Below are positions 1-7,858 of a DNA stretch of 15,266 bases, one piece after another. Made by a program: the position numbers and the translations under genes. The notes under the pieces are model-generated. The model ran no database searches, was not told the DNA's origin, and saw nothing but the letters and a program-made list of their open reading frames with translations. The stretch lies in NCBI GenBank assembly GCA_964522605.1, contig CAZFWV010000150.1, forward strand, positions 1 through 15,266. The letters run 5' to 3'. Each line of letters starts with the position of its first letter. The first letter of the stretch is position 1. This stretch comes from CAVZLD01 sp964522605 (GTDB lineage Bacteria; Planctomycetota; Planctomycetia; Pirellulales; Pirellulaceae).

Positions 1-56
1 TGTCGCAAATGAGTTACCGAAAGTCGATCGGAGTGCTGCTGCAGGCCGACGGCTAG
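1..56 (+). CDS. C-terminal end of a plus-strand gene (partial), possibly TolC-like
   Basis: An open frame enters from the left edge and stops at TAG 54-56. The 17 visible residues end in MSYRKSIGVLLQADG. This amphipathic ending resembles the last helix of TolC-type outer-membrane efflux proteins, which often end in a Y-R-x-A/S-(L/I)-G-x-L-L pattern; that match is from memory and rests on very few residues. The stop overlaps the stop of the convergent M50 fusion: CTAG at 53-56 holds both TAG codons. A TolC-like partner would suit the three adaptor-like genes next to it. It could also be a chance open frame, since only 17 codons are visible. Confidence 0.35.
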   Translation, partial: SQMSYRKSIGVLLQADG

Positions 57-2209
57 TTCCCCAATCCGCGGCTGCGGAGCTTCCGATCCATCCAGTCTTG
101 GATCCAGCCGAGCAGACGACGCACGATCGACTGCTGGGGAGCTTGAATGCGCACTCGCGCCAATTCTCCCGCACGCAGATCTGCCGCGTTGCTGGCAGGC
201 AGACTCACCAGGGCCAGGAACCGGGGTTCCGCCAGTTCCCAGGTTCCACTCGCGGCACCCTCGGCGACCGGTCGAACCGGCAACGGTCCTCCGTGGTGAG
301 CGGCCAGCGCTGGATGCGGCAGGCTCGAAGTGGCTCGAGGATTCACCTTGGCCAACCGGCCATCCGTTTGCGCTCCGGAATGACCTTTGATGCGAATCCG
401 TAGCAGCGATCCAATCTGCTGAAGAAAGTGGTCAGCATCTCGCTGTGCGACCGAAAGACGGATCTGCTTATGCTCCTCGTTACCCACCGAGAGAATCTCC
501 GTGCCCATGGGCAAGTACTGCCCTTTCAATGACTCCAGATTGCGGCCAATCACATGACCGCGACTCGGCGCACGGATCGTCAACCCTTCGGTACGCTGGA
601 GCAACTCCGCACGCTGTTGCTCCAAACTCAGACAATTCTTCTGCTCCACCTGATACTGGACGACGTTCTGTTCGCTATGCAACATGCGCGACCGTACACG
701 AGACTGTTCGATCGCCAGATCCAGTTGGGCCAGTTCCAGCCGGGTCTGCGGATTCTCGATCGACACGAGTAATTGACCGGGCTCCACGAGTTGCCCCGGC
801 TGGACATGGACTTGCTCGACAAATCCTGGGCTCCTGATCCGCACAATGGACAGTGGTTCGTAGTCAACGACACCCCATGCCGATACGCCGCCCGGCCAGG
901 GCACGATCAACAGTGCCAGTAACAGTAGTCCAATGACGGCCGCGGTCACGGCCAGTCGTCGGCGACGCGGTTGTTCCTGACCGCGGCCAACAATCAGGTA
1001 ACGCACCAATCGAAGACTGGGCTGCAGAAACCAGGCGACGGCAGCCATCGCGGCCAGCAGAATCCCGGCTCCCTGAAACATCGCGGCAGAAACCAGCAAC
1101 AGACCAAAGTAGAACAAACACCGCCAAACAAGCGTCGCCCAGGCGTAAACGCGTACGAAAACGAGTCGTGGCCCATCTTCTTCCAGCGGCTGCGCAGCGA
1201 CCCCGAACAAATAGCGTCGCCAAAAATACCGCAAGTATTGCTGGCCAGCACCGTACAGATTCTGAAAACCGAACAAGTCACTGAGAATGTAGTATCCGTC
1301 GAACCGCATCAAGAAATTGCCATTAAACAGCACAGTCGACAGGCCGGCCATCGTCACCAGATTGTGCGCGAATTGACTTCCCCGACCGGGTTCCACGCGG
1401 CACCAGATCAGCGCCGCGATGCTTGCCACGAACAGCTCAACGTACATTCCCGCCGCCGCAGTGTAGATGCGGTGCCACTTCGATCGAAATCTCCAGGACG
1501 ACGTCACGTCGACGAAAGCCACGGGTGAAAAGAGGATCAACACGATGCCACAGCGCGGCACGTAGCCACCGTATTTCTTGCACACGAGTCCGTGATAGAA
1601 CTCGTGCACCGCTTTCAAGAGGATCCAGGCAGCGAGCAAGTAGAGCCAGTTGTCGGCCGACAGAATCATCGGAACATGCGATCCGAAGCGATCTCCTTGC
1701 GCCCAGACACTCGCCGCAGCAATCAACCCCGTCAGGCACCAGAGCAGGAAAGCGATCGGCGTGAGAGTCCAGCGAAACCAGGGCAGGCATCGTGCCAGGA
1801 AGCGATCGGGATTGAACAAGGGGATCCGCAAGAACAGGGGGTTCTGCCAGCGTGTCGGGCGGTCAACGCCTCGCGGAGTCGGCTCCCGCGGGCCCGCGCC
1901 ATCGCCTGTCTTCGTCGAAACCAACTCCATTTGCAGCAACCACTGACACAGTTGCTGCTTCTGCGGAACCGTCAACGCTTCGCCGTCTTCCTGAGCCTCT
2001 TCCACCAGCGCTTCGCGAACCGTTTGCGACCCGTCCAGCTTCCGTGCCCATTCCCACTCGCGCAGTCCAAAACGATAGAAGCGTGCTCGAAGCGGATCTT
2101 CGATCAAATAGAAGGGTTGTCCGTTCGAGGTCTGAAGCGTGCAACGCAGATCGTTGCGCAGACGAAGCCGGACTAACGATCGCTCGAGGCCGGAGAGGTC
2201 ACTATTCAT
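53..2209 (-). CDS. PqqD-like / M50 site-2-type zinc peptidase / HlyD-like adaptor fusion, membrane protein
   Basis: This 718-residue protein has three modules. Residues ~18-97 look like a PqqD-type winged helix (FYLIEDPLRARFYRF, then a helical part). Residues ~120-405 are a multi-span M50 peptidase core with HEFYH at 202-206 (HExxH zinc motif) and NFLMRFDGYY at 298-307, the conserved second motif whose Asp completes the zinc site. After a further membrane span (~418-437) comes a HlyD-like part: lipoyl half (~450-485), short coiled coil (~487-540), second half (RAPSRGHV, ~546-575) and a beta-barrel stretch to ~690. The start at 2209 is chosen because an AGGGA ribosome site lies just upstream and 8 bp separate it from the previous stop; an upstream in-frame ATG at 2251 would overlap that gene. 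The role is probably processing or export of a peptide or protein at the inner membrane. Substrate unknown. The domain assignment is firm for M50, fairly firm for HlyD and moderate for PqqD. Confidence 0.88.
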   Translation of the reverse strand: MNSDLSGLERSLVRLRLRNDLRCTLQTSNGQPFYLIEDPLRARFYRFGLREWEWARKLDGSQTVREALVEEAQEDGEALTVPQKQQLCQWLLQMELVSTKTGDGAGPREPTPRGVDRPTRWQNPLFLRIPLFNPDRFLARCLPWFRWTLTPIAFLLWCLTGLIAAASVWAQGDRFGSHVPMILSADNWLYLLAAWILLKAVHEFYHGLVCKKYGGYVPRCGIVLILFSPVAFVDVTSSWRFRSKWHRIYTAAAGMYVELFVASIAALIWCRVEPGRGSQFAHNLVTMAGLSTVLFNGNFLMRFDGYYILSDLFGFQNLYGAGQQYLRYFWRRYLFGVAAQPLEEDGPRLVFVRVYAWATLVWRCLFYFGLLLVSAAMFQGAGILLAAMAAVAWFLQPSLRLVRYLIVGRGQEQPRRRRLAVTAAVIGLLLLALLIVPWPGGVSAWGVVDYEPLSIVRIRSPGFVEQVHVQPGQLVEPGQLLVSIENPQTRLELAQLDLAIEQSRVRSRMLHSEQNVVQYQVEQKNCLSLEQQRAELLQRTEGLTIRAPSRGHVIGRNLESLKGQYLPMGTEILSVGNEEHKQIRLSVAQRDADHFLQQIGSLLRIRIKGHSGAQTDGRLAKVNPRATSSLPHPALAAHHGGPLPVRPVAEGAASGTWELAEPRFLALVSLPASNAADLRAGELARVRIQAPQQSIVRRLLGWIQDWMDRKLRSRGLGN

Positions 2210-2217
2210 GGCGGTCC

Positions 2218-4101
2218 CTACCAGCCGAATCGCAGCAGCACGGCTTCCCACGCACGGTGAAACAGAATCCAGAACAAAGGACGATACCCCGCGACGATCT
2301 TCGCGCGGCCGCGCATTCCCGGACGGAGGTCTTCCTGATCTGACTGCAGCCGCACCTGACCGATGAAGACATTCCTGCCGTCGCGTTGTTCCGCCCGAGG
2401 ATGGATTCTCACAAGTTCACCCTGGAACGTCTGCAGCGGCATCGATTCCAGGCGAAATCGCACGGGCGAGCCGACTCGGGCCCGGGCCGCATCGCCGTCT
2501 GGAACAGCGACCTCCAGCATCATGTCTCCCAGCGGTCCCACTTCCAGCAACGTTTGCCCCATACTCAAACGAGCCCCCTGCAGTTTTCGTGGCTCTCCGC
2601 CCATCACCACACCGTCCGCAGGACTGCGAATATCCAGATGGTTCATTCGCTCGTGAAGCAGGTCGATTCGCAGTTGCAGCCGTTCCATTTCGAGCCGCGC
2701 GATCTGAGCCGCCGCCGTTTCCCGAGCAGCGAGACTGCTATCTCGTTGTTTCTTCGCACGCTGTAAATCCGCCTCGAGACCGGCAACTTCAAGCCGAATA
2801 TCTGCCGCATCCATGCGCGCAAGAATTTGTCCGGTCGTCACGAAGTCTCCTGGCTCCACATAGGCGGCCTCGAGTCGCCCCTCGTAAGGCGCGACGACAT
2901 AGCGTCTCGTGAGCGGCTGGAGATCGCAAGAACAAGTCAACCGATAGGGCAGCGGTACGGCGAACAGGAACAACACGACGCCCAGGACTGCACCAATCAA
3001 AGCCGTTCGACCACGGGTCGTCTGCCGCGCGTATCGCTGCCGCAGACGACGGACCCGCGTCCCGAGGACGGTCGTTTTCCGACGGACTAGATCCAATACG
3101 GAGCCGGAGACCGACAACGCTGCAGCCATCGTCTGTTGTTGCTGCCTGGACGGTGTCCTGTCGAATAGCACGACGCAAGAGCCGCAGATTTCTCCCTCCA
3201 CATCACGCAGACTTCCGTGCCAAAGCTGATCGGCCCCCATGATCTGGCGAAGATTCTGTGCGGCGTCCGTCATGCGACAGGGTCGGATCAAATCTTGATC
3301 GACGGCGGAATCGACTCCTTCGAGTAATGCTTCTTCGACGACATTCTCCAAACAGCGTCCCAGTTCCGCGTCTCGATCGAACTGCGCGCACGGAGCGACT
3401 GCCGCAATCCGACTCGAGCCAACCGTCCGGCGCATGCTGATCACGACGAGGCGCGCCTGAAGTAATTCCACAAGCCCATCGGCCAACGCTCGGGCGGACG
3501 CGGGAAACTCCTCCGACCGCGCCGCCTGCTCGAGGAACGTCGAAAATGCTCGCCAGCTAACCGCACTCGTCGATTCAAAGATTTCCCCGAATCGACCGCG
3601 CCATTGGCCCGCATATGCCGCCAGAAACTGCAAGACCTGGCTGAGGGCAGCCAATTTCCGGTTCGAGTCGTACTCCACCGGAACGACCACCGCGAAACAC
3701 TCCGTGGCAAGCCCTGGTCGAAAGACAGGCACGACAAACACGACTCCGTGCCCCTGCGCATCGGCTCGGGCCAGCTGGATCGTTCCTTCCACCTGGGCCA
3801 CCCGCGTGATCGGATGCAGCTGACCGACGGCCGCATCACCAAAACTCGCCGGAGTATAAGCCGACGGCTGTTCTGCCACGACACCTTCTTCCGTCGCCGG
3901 AAAATACCATCCTCCCCGCGCCCCCGTGTGCTGACAGGCGAACGTCAGAAACCGCTGCGTGGCCTCGGTCTGGTCGACGGACTCGATGAGCTGTCGATGC
4001 AATTGCCACCCGATCCTGCGAAGATCGCGTGCGGTATCGGTTGAGTTCCCTCCCGACCATGCCGATTCGACACCGCTGGTTGTCGCTGCCGTGGTACTCA
4101 T
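2218..4101 (-). CDS. GAF-like domain / HlyD-type membrane fusion protein
   Basis: This protein has 627 residues. Residues 1-~360 are cytoplasmic and look like one or two GAF-type sensor folds (~45-165 and ~180-340); this is judged from pattern and is the weaker part of the call. One membrane span sits at ~364-386. The periplasmic part is a classic membrane-fusion adaptor: lipoyl half ~398-433, coiled-coil hairpin ~434-487, second lipoyl half with RSPADGVV (492-499), and a beta-barrel ending near 605 (LRPGMRGRAKI). A hydrophobic tail (LFWILFHRAWEAVLL) closes the chain. Its ATG overlaps the stop of the preceding adaptor gene as ATGA (4098-4101), which suggests translational coupling. The layout implies a cytoplasmic signal read through to an export adaptor, but no ligand-binding residues can be assigned. 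Confidence 0.85.
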   Translation of the reverse strand: MSTTAATTSGVESAWSGGNSTDTARDLRRIGWQLHRQLIESVDQTEATQRFLTFACQHTGARGGWYFPATEEGVVAEQPSAYTPASFGDAAVGQLHPITRVAQVEGTIQLARADAQGHGVVFVVPVFRPGLATECFAVVVPVEYDSNRKLAALSQVLQFLAAYAGQWRGRFGEIFESTSAVSWRAFSTFLEQAARSEEFPASARALADGLVELLQARLVVISMRRTVGSSRIAAVAPCAQFDRDAELGRCLENVVEEALLEGVDSAVDQDLIRPCRMTDAAQNLRQIMGADQLWHGSLRDVEGEICGSCVVLFDRTPSRQQQQTMAAALSVSGSVLDLVRRKTTVLGTRVRRLRQRYARQTTRGRTALIGAVLGVVLFLFAVPLPYRLTCSCDLQPLTRRYVVAPYEGRLEAAYVEPGDFVTTGQILARMDAADIRLEVAGLEADLQRAKKQRDSSLAARETAAAQIARLEMERLQLRIDLLHERMNHLDIRSPADGVVMGGEPRKLQGARLSMGQTLLEVGPLGDMMLEVAVPDGDAARARVGSPVRFRLESMPLQTFQGELVRIHPRAEQRDGRNVFIGQVRLQSDQEDLRPGMRGRAKIVAGYRPLFWILFHRAWEAVLLRFGW

Positions 4102-4961
4102 TTGCGGCCTCCGGATTCCGGACCCGATTCCGAGGTGGGGAACTGGAGTAGACAGCGGGCACCACTGCGAATCTGTTCGTCACGATTATCGATCACGACC
4201 ACGGCCTGGACGGTGCCGCTGCGCGGATCCACGACGGGCGCAACCGTCTCAACGAGTCCCTCCACACGTTGGTTCGTCTCGGGCAGCAGCAACAGAATCC
4301 GCTGTCCGATCGTCAGCGTGGCCGCTTCTTCCGGGCTCACGGCAAAGCGGGCCCGCAATTGCTGCAGGTGAACAACGGTGGCAACACGAGGATCGTTCGC
4401 CACGAAGGCCTCGCCCACTTCCTTGTAGACCTCACTGACGATTCCGTCGATTGGACTGCGAATCTGGCGTCGACCAATCTGGGCCTCGATACGCTTCATC
4501 TCCAACTGGTGCAGACGTAGTTCCTCCTGCGCCATCGTGACGCGTGCTCTGGCAATCTGAAGGTCCGTTTCCGCGCGTTCGAACTCGCGCTGCGTCGCGT
4601 GTCCGCGATCGCGCAGTTGCTGCAGCTGTTCCCACTGCGTTTGCCTCAAGGCATACTCCGCTTGACTGGCTTGGAGCGCGCCTTCCGACACGGAGCGTTC
4701 GCGAGCCAATTCCCACGTCGCCTGCAACACGTCGGTGTCCAAGGAAGCGATCAGGTCGCCGGCCGCAACGCGGCTTCCCTCCTGGACGCGGATTTCCGTC
4801 AGGATTCCCGGCTCACCTGCCGCGAGTTCGATCTGCCGGTAGGGCTCCGTGAATCCCTCCGCCTCCCCGGCACGCAGTGGGGACCAATTCAGCGTGGACA
4901 GAATCGCCGAAACGACGATCACTCGAAACGGAGTCAGCTCTGGGATTTTCTTCCAACGCAT
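4098..4961 (-). CDS. Periplasmic adaptor subunit, HlyD/RND membrane-fusion family
   Basis: This is a 287-residue protein with an N-terminal export signal (hydrophobic FRVIVVSAILSTLNW, probable cleavage near residues 30-34). It has a lipoyl half at ~42-75 (PGILTEIRVQEGSRVAAGDL), a long coiled-coil hairpin at ~76-165, the second lipoyl half with IRSPIDGIVSEV (167-178) and a beta-barrel stretch (~200-273). It lacks the long C-terminal membrane-proximal domain of many RND adaptors, so it is short for that family. The start at 4961 has an AGGGGGG ribosome site upstream; the in-frame ATG at 5009 has none. It is the first gene of the three-gene unit. Such adaptors bridge an inner-membrane pump and an outer-membrane channel; no pump gene is in the window. 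Confidence 0.9.
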   Translation of the reverse strand: MRWKKIPELTPFRVIVVSAILSTLNWSPLRAGEAEGFTEPYRQIELAAGEPGILTEIRVQEGSRVAAGDLIASLDTDVLQATWELARERSVSEGALQASQAEYALRQTQWEQLQQLRDRGHATQREFERAETDLQIARARVTMAQEELRLHQLEMKRIEAQIGRRQIRSPIDGIVSEVYKEVGEAFVANDPRVATVVHLQQLRARFAVSPEEAATLTIGQRILLLLPETNQRVEGLVETVAPVVDPRSGTVQAVVVIDNRDEQIRSGARCLLQFPTSESGPESGGRK

Positions 4962-5217
4962 CGCACCCCCCCTCACTTCGATCGAAACCGGGTGGGGTCG
5001 ACGGGGCACGGGACACGACCTCCGCGTCCCGCCCTCACGAACTGCCTGCGTCAGAACCCACCACCGGTCAGCGCAAGCTTAGCTCACACCTGCATTTTTC
5101 CAGCGAAAACGGCCTGCTCCGCTCGTCGTGATCGGATGTGTCGAAAGCCGCCCCCGCGCTCTCCCCCCCAGCAGTTCGCACAATCCACGTTGCACGACGG
5201 ATATGCGCGACACGATC

Positions 5218-5275
5218 AACGGCAAGCCGAAGGCGTCGGCTGTCTCGCATCCGCCGACGCCTTTGGCTTGCCGTT
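5218..5275. repeat. 23-bp inverted repeat with 12-nt loop
   Basis: The left arm 5218-5240 and right arm 5253-5275 are reverse complements with a single mismatch, which in RNA would be a G-U pair. The loop is 5241-5252. The element lies between divergent genes and is ~250 bp from the nearest start, so it is not a simple terminator. Its GC-rich arms and clean ends suggest a dispersed palindromic element. Confidence 0.85.
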
Positions 5276-5500
5276 AAACAAGTTGTGTCAGTCCGCCGTA
5301 AATCGTGCCCCGCGTTGCCCTCTCCGGGCCTGCGGCTCAACGAACCTCGCCTGACGGCTGCGGGTTAAACGAATCGCCACAAATCCCGGTCGGAGACTCC
5401 GGAAAAACCACCAGGCAAGAACTGCGACCCCCCAGAAAGAGGGAAACACCAAGGCCGAGACAAAAGACCCCTGAAATTGGCTGGGTCATGTTTCGGAAGC

Positions 5501-5528
5501 TTTTCACCGGATTTCGATTTGATAAAAT
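5501..5528 (+). promoter_or_regulatory. Possible promoter for the PEP-CTERM gene
   Basis: TTTTCA (5501-5506) and TAAAAT (5523-5528) are spaced 16 bp, a weak sigma-70-like pair in an AT-rich pocket of otherwise GC-rich DNA, about 50 bp before the start codon. The -35 match is only four of six, so the call is tentative. Confidence 0.3.
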
Positions 5529-5577
5529 CTTGTGACAACGAGCGACTTCTCCGATTGAGCAGTCTAGGAGTGCAACT

Positions 5578-6405
5578 ATGATGGAGCGCTGGGGCGGTAG
5601 TCACGTCTTGCTTTTCTCAATGCGCTCATTCGCCTCAGGAACATCGAAAATGGCTCGTCGACACCTCTTAATAAGGGTGGTCATCACCGTTCTTGCGATG
5701 TTATTCGCTGCGTGTGAGGTCCGCAGGACGGAGGCGGCCATTTCGTGGGGACCGCCATACGAAGGCGGCACGAATTACAAGGTCATTTTCGACCGGCTTG
5801 AGGTCGTCAACCCGCAATATACGTTCGACAAGGATCCGACGTACGGCAGCGTAACGGTCGGATTCGGAACGCATTTCAACGGACAAGTTCTGGGCAATTC
5901 GTACAACTCCTTGAGTAGCTCATCTCCCTCGGGCACGCTCGGTTTCGCGGAGGGGTTGCCGGACGTGATGACTCAGTTTGATCTGCGAAAACCAGGGACG
6001 ATCCGACTCGGCGGAGTGAAGGGGATGGCACGCTACACCACCCCGATCGCGATCCTCTTCAGTGATCCGGTTAGCCAGGTTGCGTTAACTCTTGGTTTCT
6101 TGGATGAGCTTCCCCCCAGCACGCGCATCGAAGCTTTCGAAGCGTCCGGAGCGAGCCTGGGAGTCCTGAGCGGGATTCCAAGTGGCTACACCACGTTGGG
6201 CATCGTGGAAAGTACGGGCGACAAGATTTCCGGCGTTTCGATCTATCTGCCGGAAGGGAATCTGGATGAGGAAGGGTTCGGGATCGATGCTTTATCGTTC
6301 TCGATTGGGGGAGTTGTCCCCGAGCCGGCGACAATTCTGATCTGGTCGCTGTTGGGATTAGCGGTGTTTTCTGCTGCGAGGTATTCCCAACGTCGGTATT
6401 GCTAA
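5578..6405 (+). CDS. PEP-CTERM sorting domain protein, unknown function
   Basis: The protein has 275 residues. The C-terminus shows the PEP-CTERM tripartite signal: VVPEP (246-250), a hydrophobic span (TILIWSLLGLAVFSA, 252-266) and a basic end (RYSQRRYC). Such proteins are recognised by an exosortase and placed at the cell surface or in exopolysaccharide. The N-terminal export signal has its hydrophobic core at ~29-45. The start at 5578 is preferred because AGGAG at 5566-5570 lies 7 nt upstream, even though it leaves a long n-region; a start at 5650 (MARRHLLIR) would give a conventional signal peptide. The central part (~55-245) is Gly/Ser-rich and predicted beta-rich, ending in GFGIDALSFSIGG, a typical lead-in to this sorting signal. 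No catalytic motif is seen. No exosortase is present in the window. Confidence 0.88.
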   Translation: MMERWGGSHVLLFSMRSFASGTSKMARRHLLIRVVITVLAMLFAACEVRRTEAAISWGPPYEGGTNYKVIFDRLEVVNPQYTFDKDPTYGSVTVGFGTHFNGQVLGNSYNSLSSSSPSGTLGFAEGLPDVMTQFDLRKPGTIRLGGVKGMARYTTPIAILFSDPVSQVALTLGFLDELPPSTRIEAFEASGASLGVLSGIPSGYTTLGIVESTGDKISGVSIYLPEGNLDEEGFGIDALSFSIGGVVPEPATILIWSLLGLAVFSAARYSQRRYC

Positions 6406-6712
6406 GCTAGCAGCATCCCACGTTCTCGTTCAGATCGTGTGCACTGAGCGATCTCGGCTTTTCTGGCATTCATTTCGCAACGAACTCGCTCGCGTTGCTC
6501 CCCACCGTGCGTCTGGATCCCCCGCCGGATTCGCCATCGGGTGAACCGCCGCTTTGCGAAAGTTTGCGGAATCTGTCGGTTACCCGAGTCGCCCCGAATG
6601 TAGCGCCCATGCCGGAATTCATCGAGGTGTCGGTAGTCCGAGTCGATCCGATTATCAGCAGACTAACCAACGTCGGCATTATGCCGCTGTGTGTGAACGG
6701 GGGACAAAACTG
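6406..6712. other. Intergenic region before the BBP7-like gene
   Basis: These 307 bp hold no convincing gene. An imperfect direct repeat of 23 nt (6574-6596 and 6628-6650, 18 of 23 identical) is present. A 72-codon open frame 6495-6713 ends in a TGA that overlaps the ATG of the next gene, but its protein shows no recognisable character. No clear terminator or promoter was found. Confidence 0.5.
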
Positions 6713-7831
6713 ATGGTTAGGAAAGAACTACTGTGCATGTTCGTGGCGTTCAGCATCTTGACCGGATCGACGCACGGTGAATGGTTCCGTCTGAAGGATC
6801 TGGCGCTTGCAGAATCGACAACTCCGTGCGATGCCGCCGAGTCGTCTTCTGCGATCTGTGACACCGAGTCGATCTGCGACGGACTGGAAAGCTGTGAGAT
6901 CGAATCGATGTGCGACACCGCAGGGTGCTGCGATCCGTGTGGCTGCATGGCCTGTTGCGACCAATGGACGGTATTGGCCGAAGTGCTTTTCCTGCGTCGT
7001 TCCGATGCCGATCAACTGGCTCTGATCACACACCAGGAAACAGAAGAGATACTCGTCGACGCGGAGCATCTCGAATTCAACCACAATGCAGCGATGCGAT
7101 ACCAATTGATCCGCGAGTATTGCTGCTGCTGGGGCTGGGACATCGGTTACTTCGGCATCGACTCGTGGACCACGGCGGGCAATGGTGGAGGCCCCGTGTC
7201 ACCGGTTCTGCAAGGTCCTGGGGTCGATTTCCCCTCGACGGCCCACGGCACGATCTATCGCGCTGAGTATGGGACTGACCTGTACAGCGCGGAATTTAAC
7301 ATCCGTCGACGCGTCCACGAGTGTCTGACGGCGGTTGCCGGCTTTCGCTGGATGGAATTGCGTGATGAACTGCGCACGTTAGCAATCGCACCCGAAGTCA
7401 TCGACATGTACACGGTGGACACCAACAATCAGATGTATGGCTTCCAGTTAGGTGCGGACACGCGCCTGTGGGATCATCAGGGCCGTTTTCAAATTGACGG
7501 CATCTTCCGCGCAGGGATCCTGTTTAACAACGCGGATCAGAACATGGTCGCCCCGATCTTGCGGCCATTTGAACCAGCCGCCGTCTCCGAAATCACCGCG
7601 AAAGAAGACCACACGGCCTTTGTGGGCGAAATCGGGCTCCGCGGCAACCTGCAAGTCTGGCGTGGTCTGTATGCGACGGGCGGATACTCGATCCTGTGGC
7701 TCGATGGTCTGGCCCTGGCGCCGGATCAGATTCCGCACACGAGTCTGCTCACGCCTCCGTTCGCCGATTTGGACACCGGCGGAACCCTTTACTTCCACGG
7801 AGCAACCGTGGGCCTGATGGGTCGTTTCTAG
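6713..7831 (+). CDS. BBP7-like (DUF1551) outer-membrane beta-barrel protein
   Basis: This is a 372-residue exported protein. It has a signal peptide (MVRKELLCMFVAFSILTGST, residues 1-~22) and then a Cys-rich stretch with eleven cysteines between 39 and 82, including CCDPCGCMACC (72-82). The rest alternates in beta-strand fashion and carries the hallmarks of planctomycete BBP7-type barrels: WTVLAEVLFLRRSDAD (85-100), YSAEFNIRRR (191-200), VAGFRWMEL (208-216), NNQMYGFQLGADTRLW (238-253) and a C-terminal aromatic residue (GLMGRF) fitting the BAM insertion signal. The start at 6713 has GGGGGA 8 nt upstream; an in-frame ATG at 6554 would place ~50 charged residues before the signal peptide and is rejected. 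It probably sits in the outer membrane; its substrate is unknown. Confidence 0.88.
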   Translation: MVRKELLCMFVAFSILTGSTHGEWFRLKDLALAESTTPCDAAESSSAICDTESICDGLESCEIESMCDTAGCCDPCGCMACCDQWTVLAEVLFLRRSDADQLALITHQETEEILVDAEHLEFNHNAAMRYQLIREYCCCWGWDIGYFGIDSWTTAGNGGGPVSPVLQGPGVDFPSTAHGTIYRAEYGTDLYSAEFNIRRRVHECLTAVAGFRWMELRDELRTLAIAPEVIDMYTVDTNNQMYGFQLGADTRLWDHQGRFQIDGIFRAGILFNNADQNMVAPILRPFEPAAVSEITAKEDHTAFVGEIGLRGNLQVWRGLYATGGYSILWLDGLALAPDQIPHTSLLTPPFADLDTGGTLYFHGATVGLMGRF

Positions 7832-7858
7832 AGAACACCTCTCAGCACGGTCCTTCGC

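Larger units (their letters stand above)
4962..5577. other. Long intergenic region between divergent genes
   Basis: No convincing gene lies in these ~615 bp between the adaptor gene (minus) and the PEP-CTERM gene (plus). Open frames here are short and have neither ribosome sites nor recognisable protein features. The stretch must carry promoters for both sides. It contains the 23-bp inverted repeat at 5218-5275 and a possible sigma-70-like promoter near 5501-5528. A loose direct similarity (CTGCGGCTCAACGAAC and CTGCGGGTTAAACGAA, within 5331-5373) may belong to another dispersed element. Confidence 0.6.

Noticed and set aside
5578..6405. PEP-CTERM protein as a lipoprotein through LFAAC (42-46)
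   Set aside because: The -3 position is Phe rather than Leu, and the protein already has a C-terminal sorting signal; signal peptidase I cleavage further on is more likely.
6554..6712. 53-codon N-terminal extension of the BBP7-like gene
   Set aside because: It would put a charged, unstructured segment before an obvious signal peptide; the ATG at 6713 fits better.
6495..6713. 72-codon open frame ending in TGATG with the BBP7-like start
   Set aside because: The overlap looks like translational coupling, but the start has no ribosome site and the protein has no recognisable character; kept only as a note in the intergenic entry.
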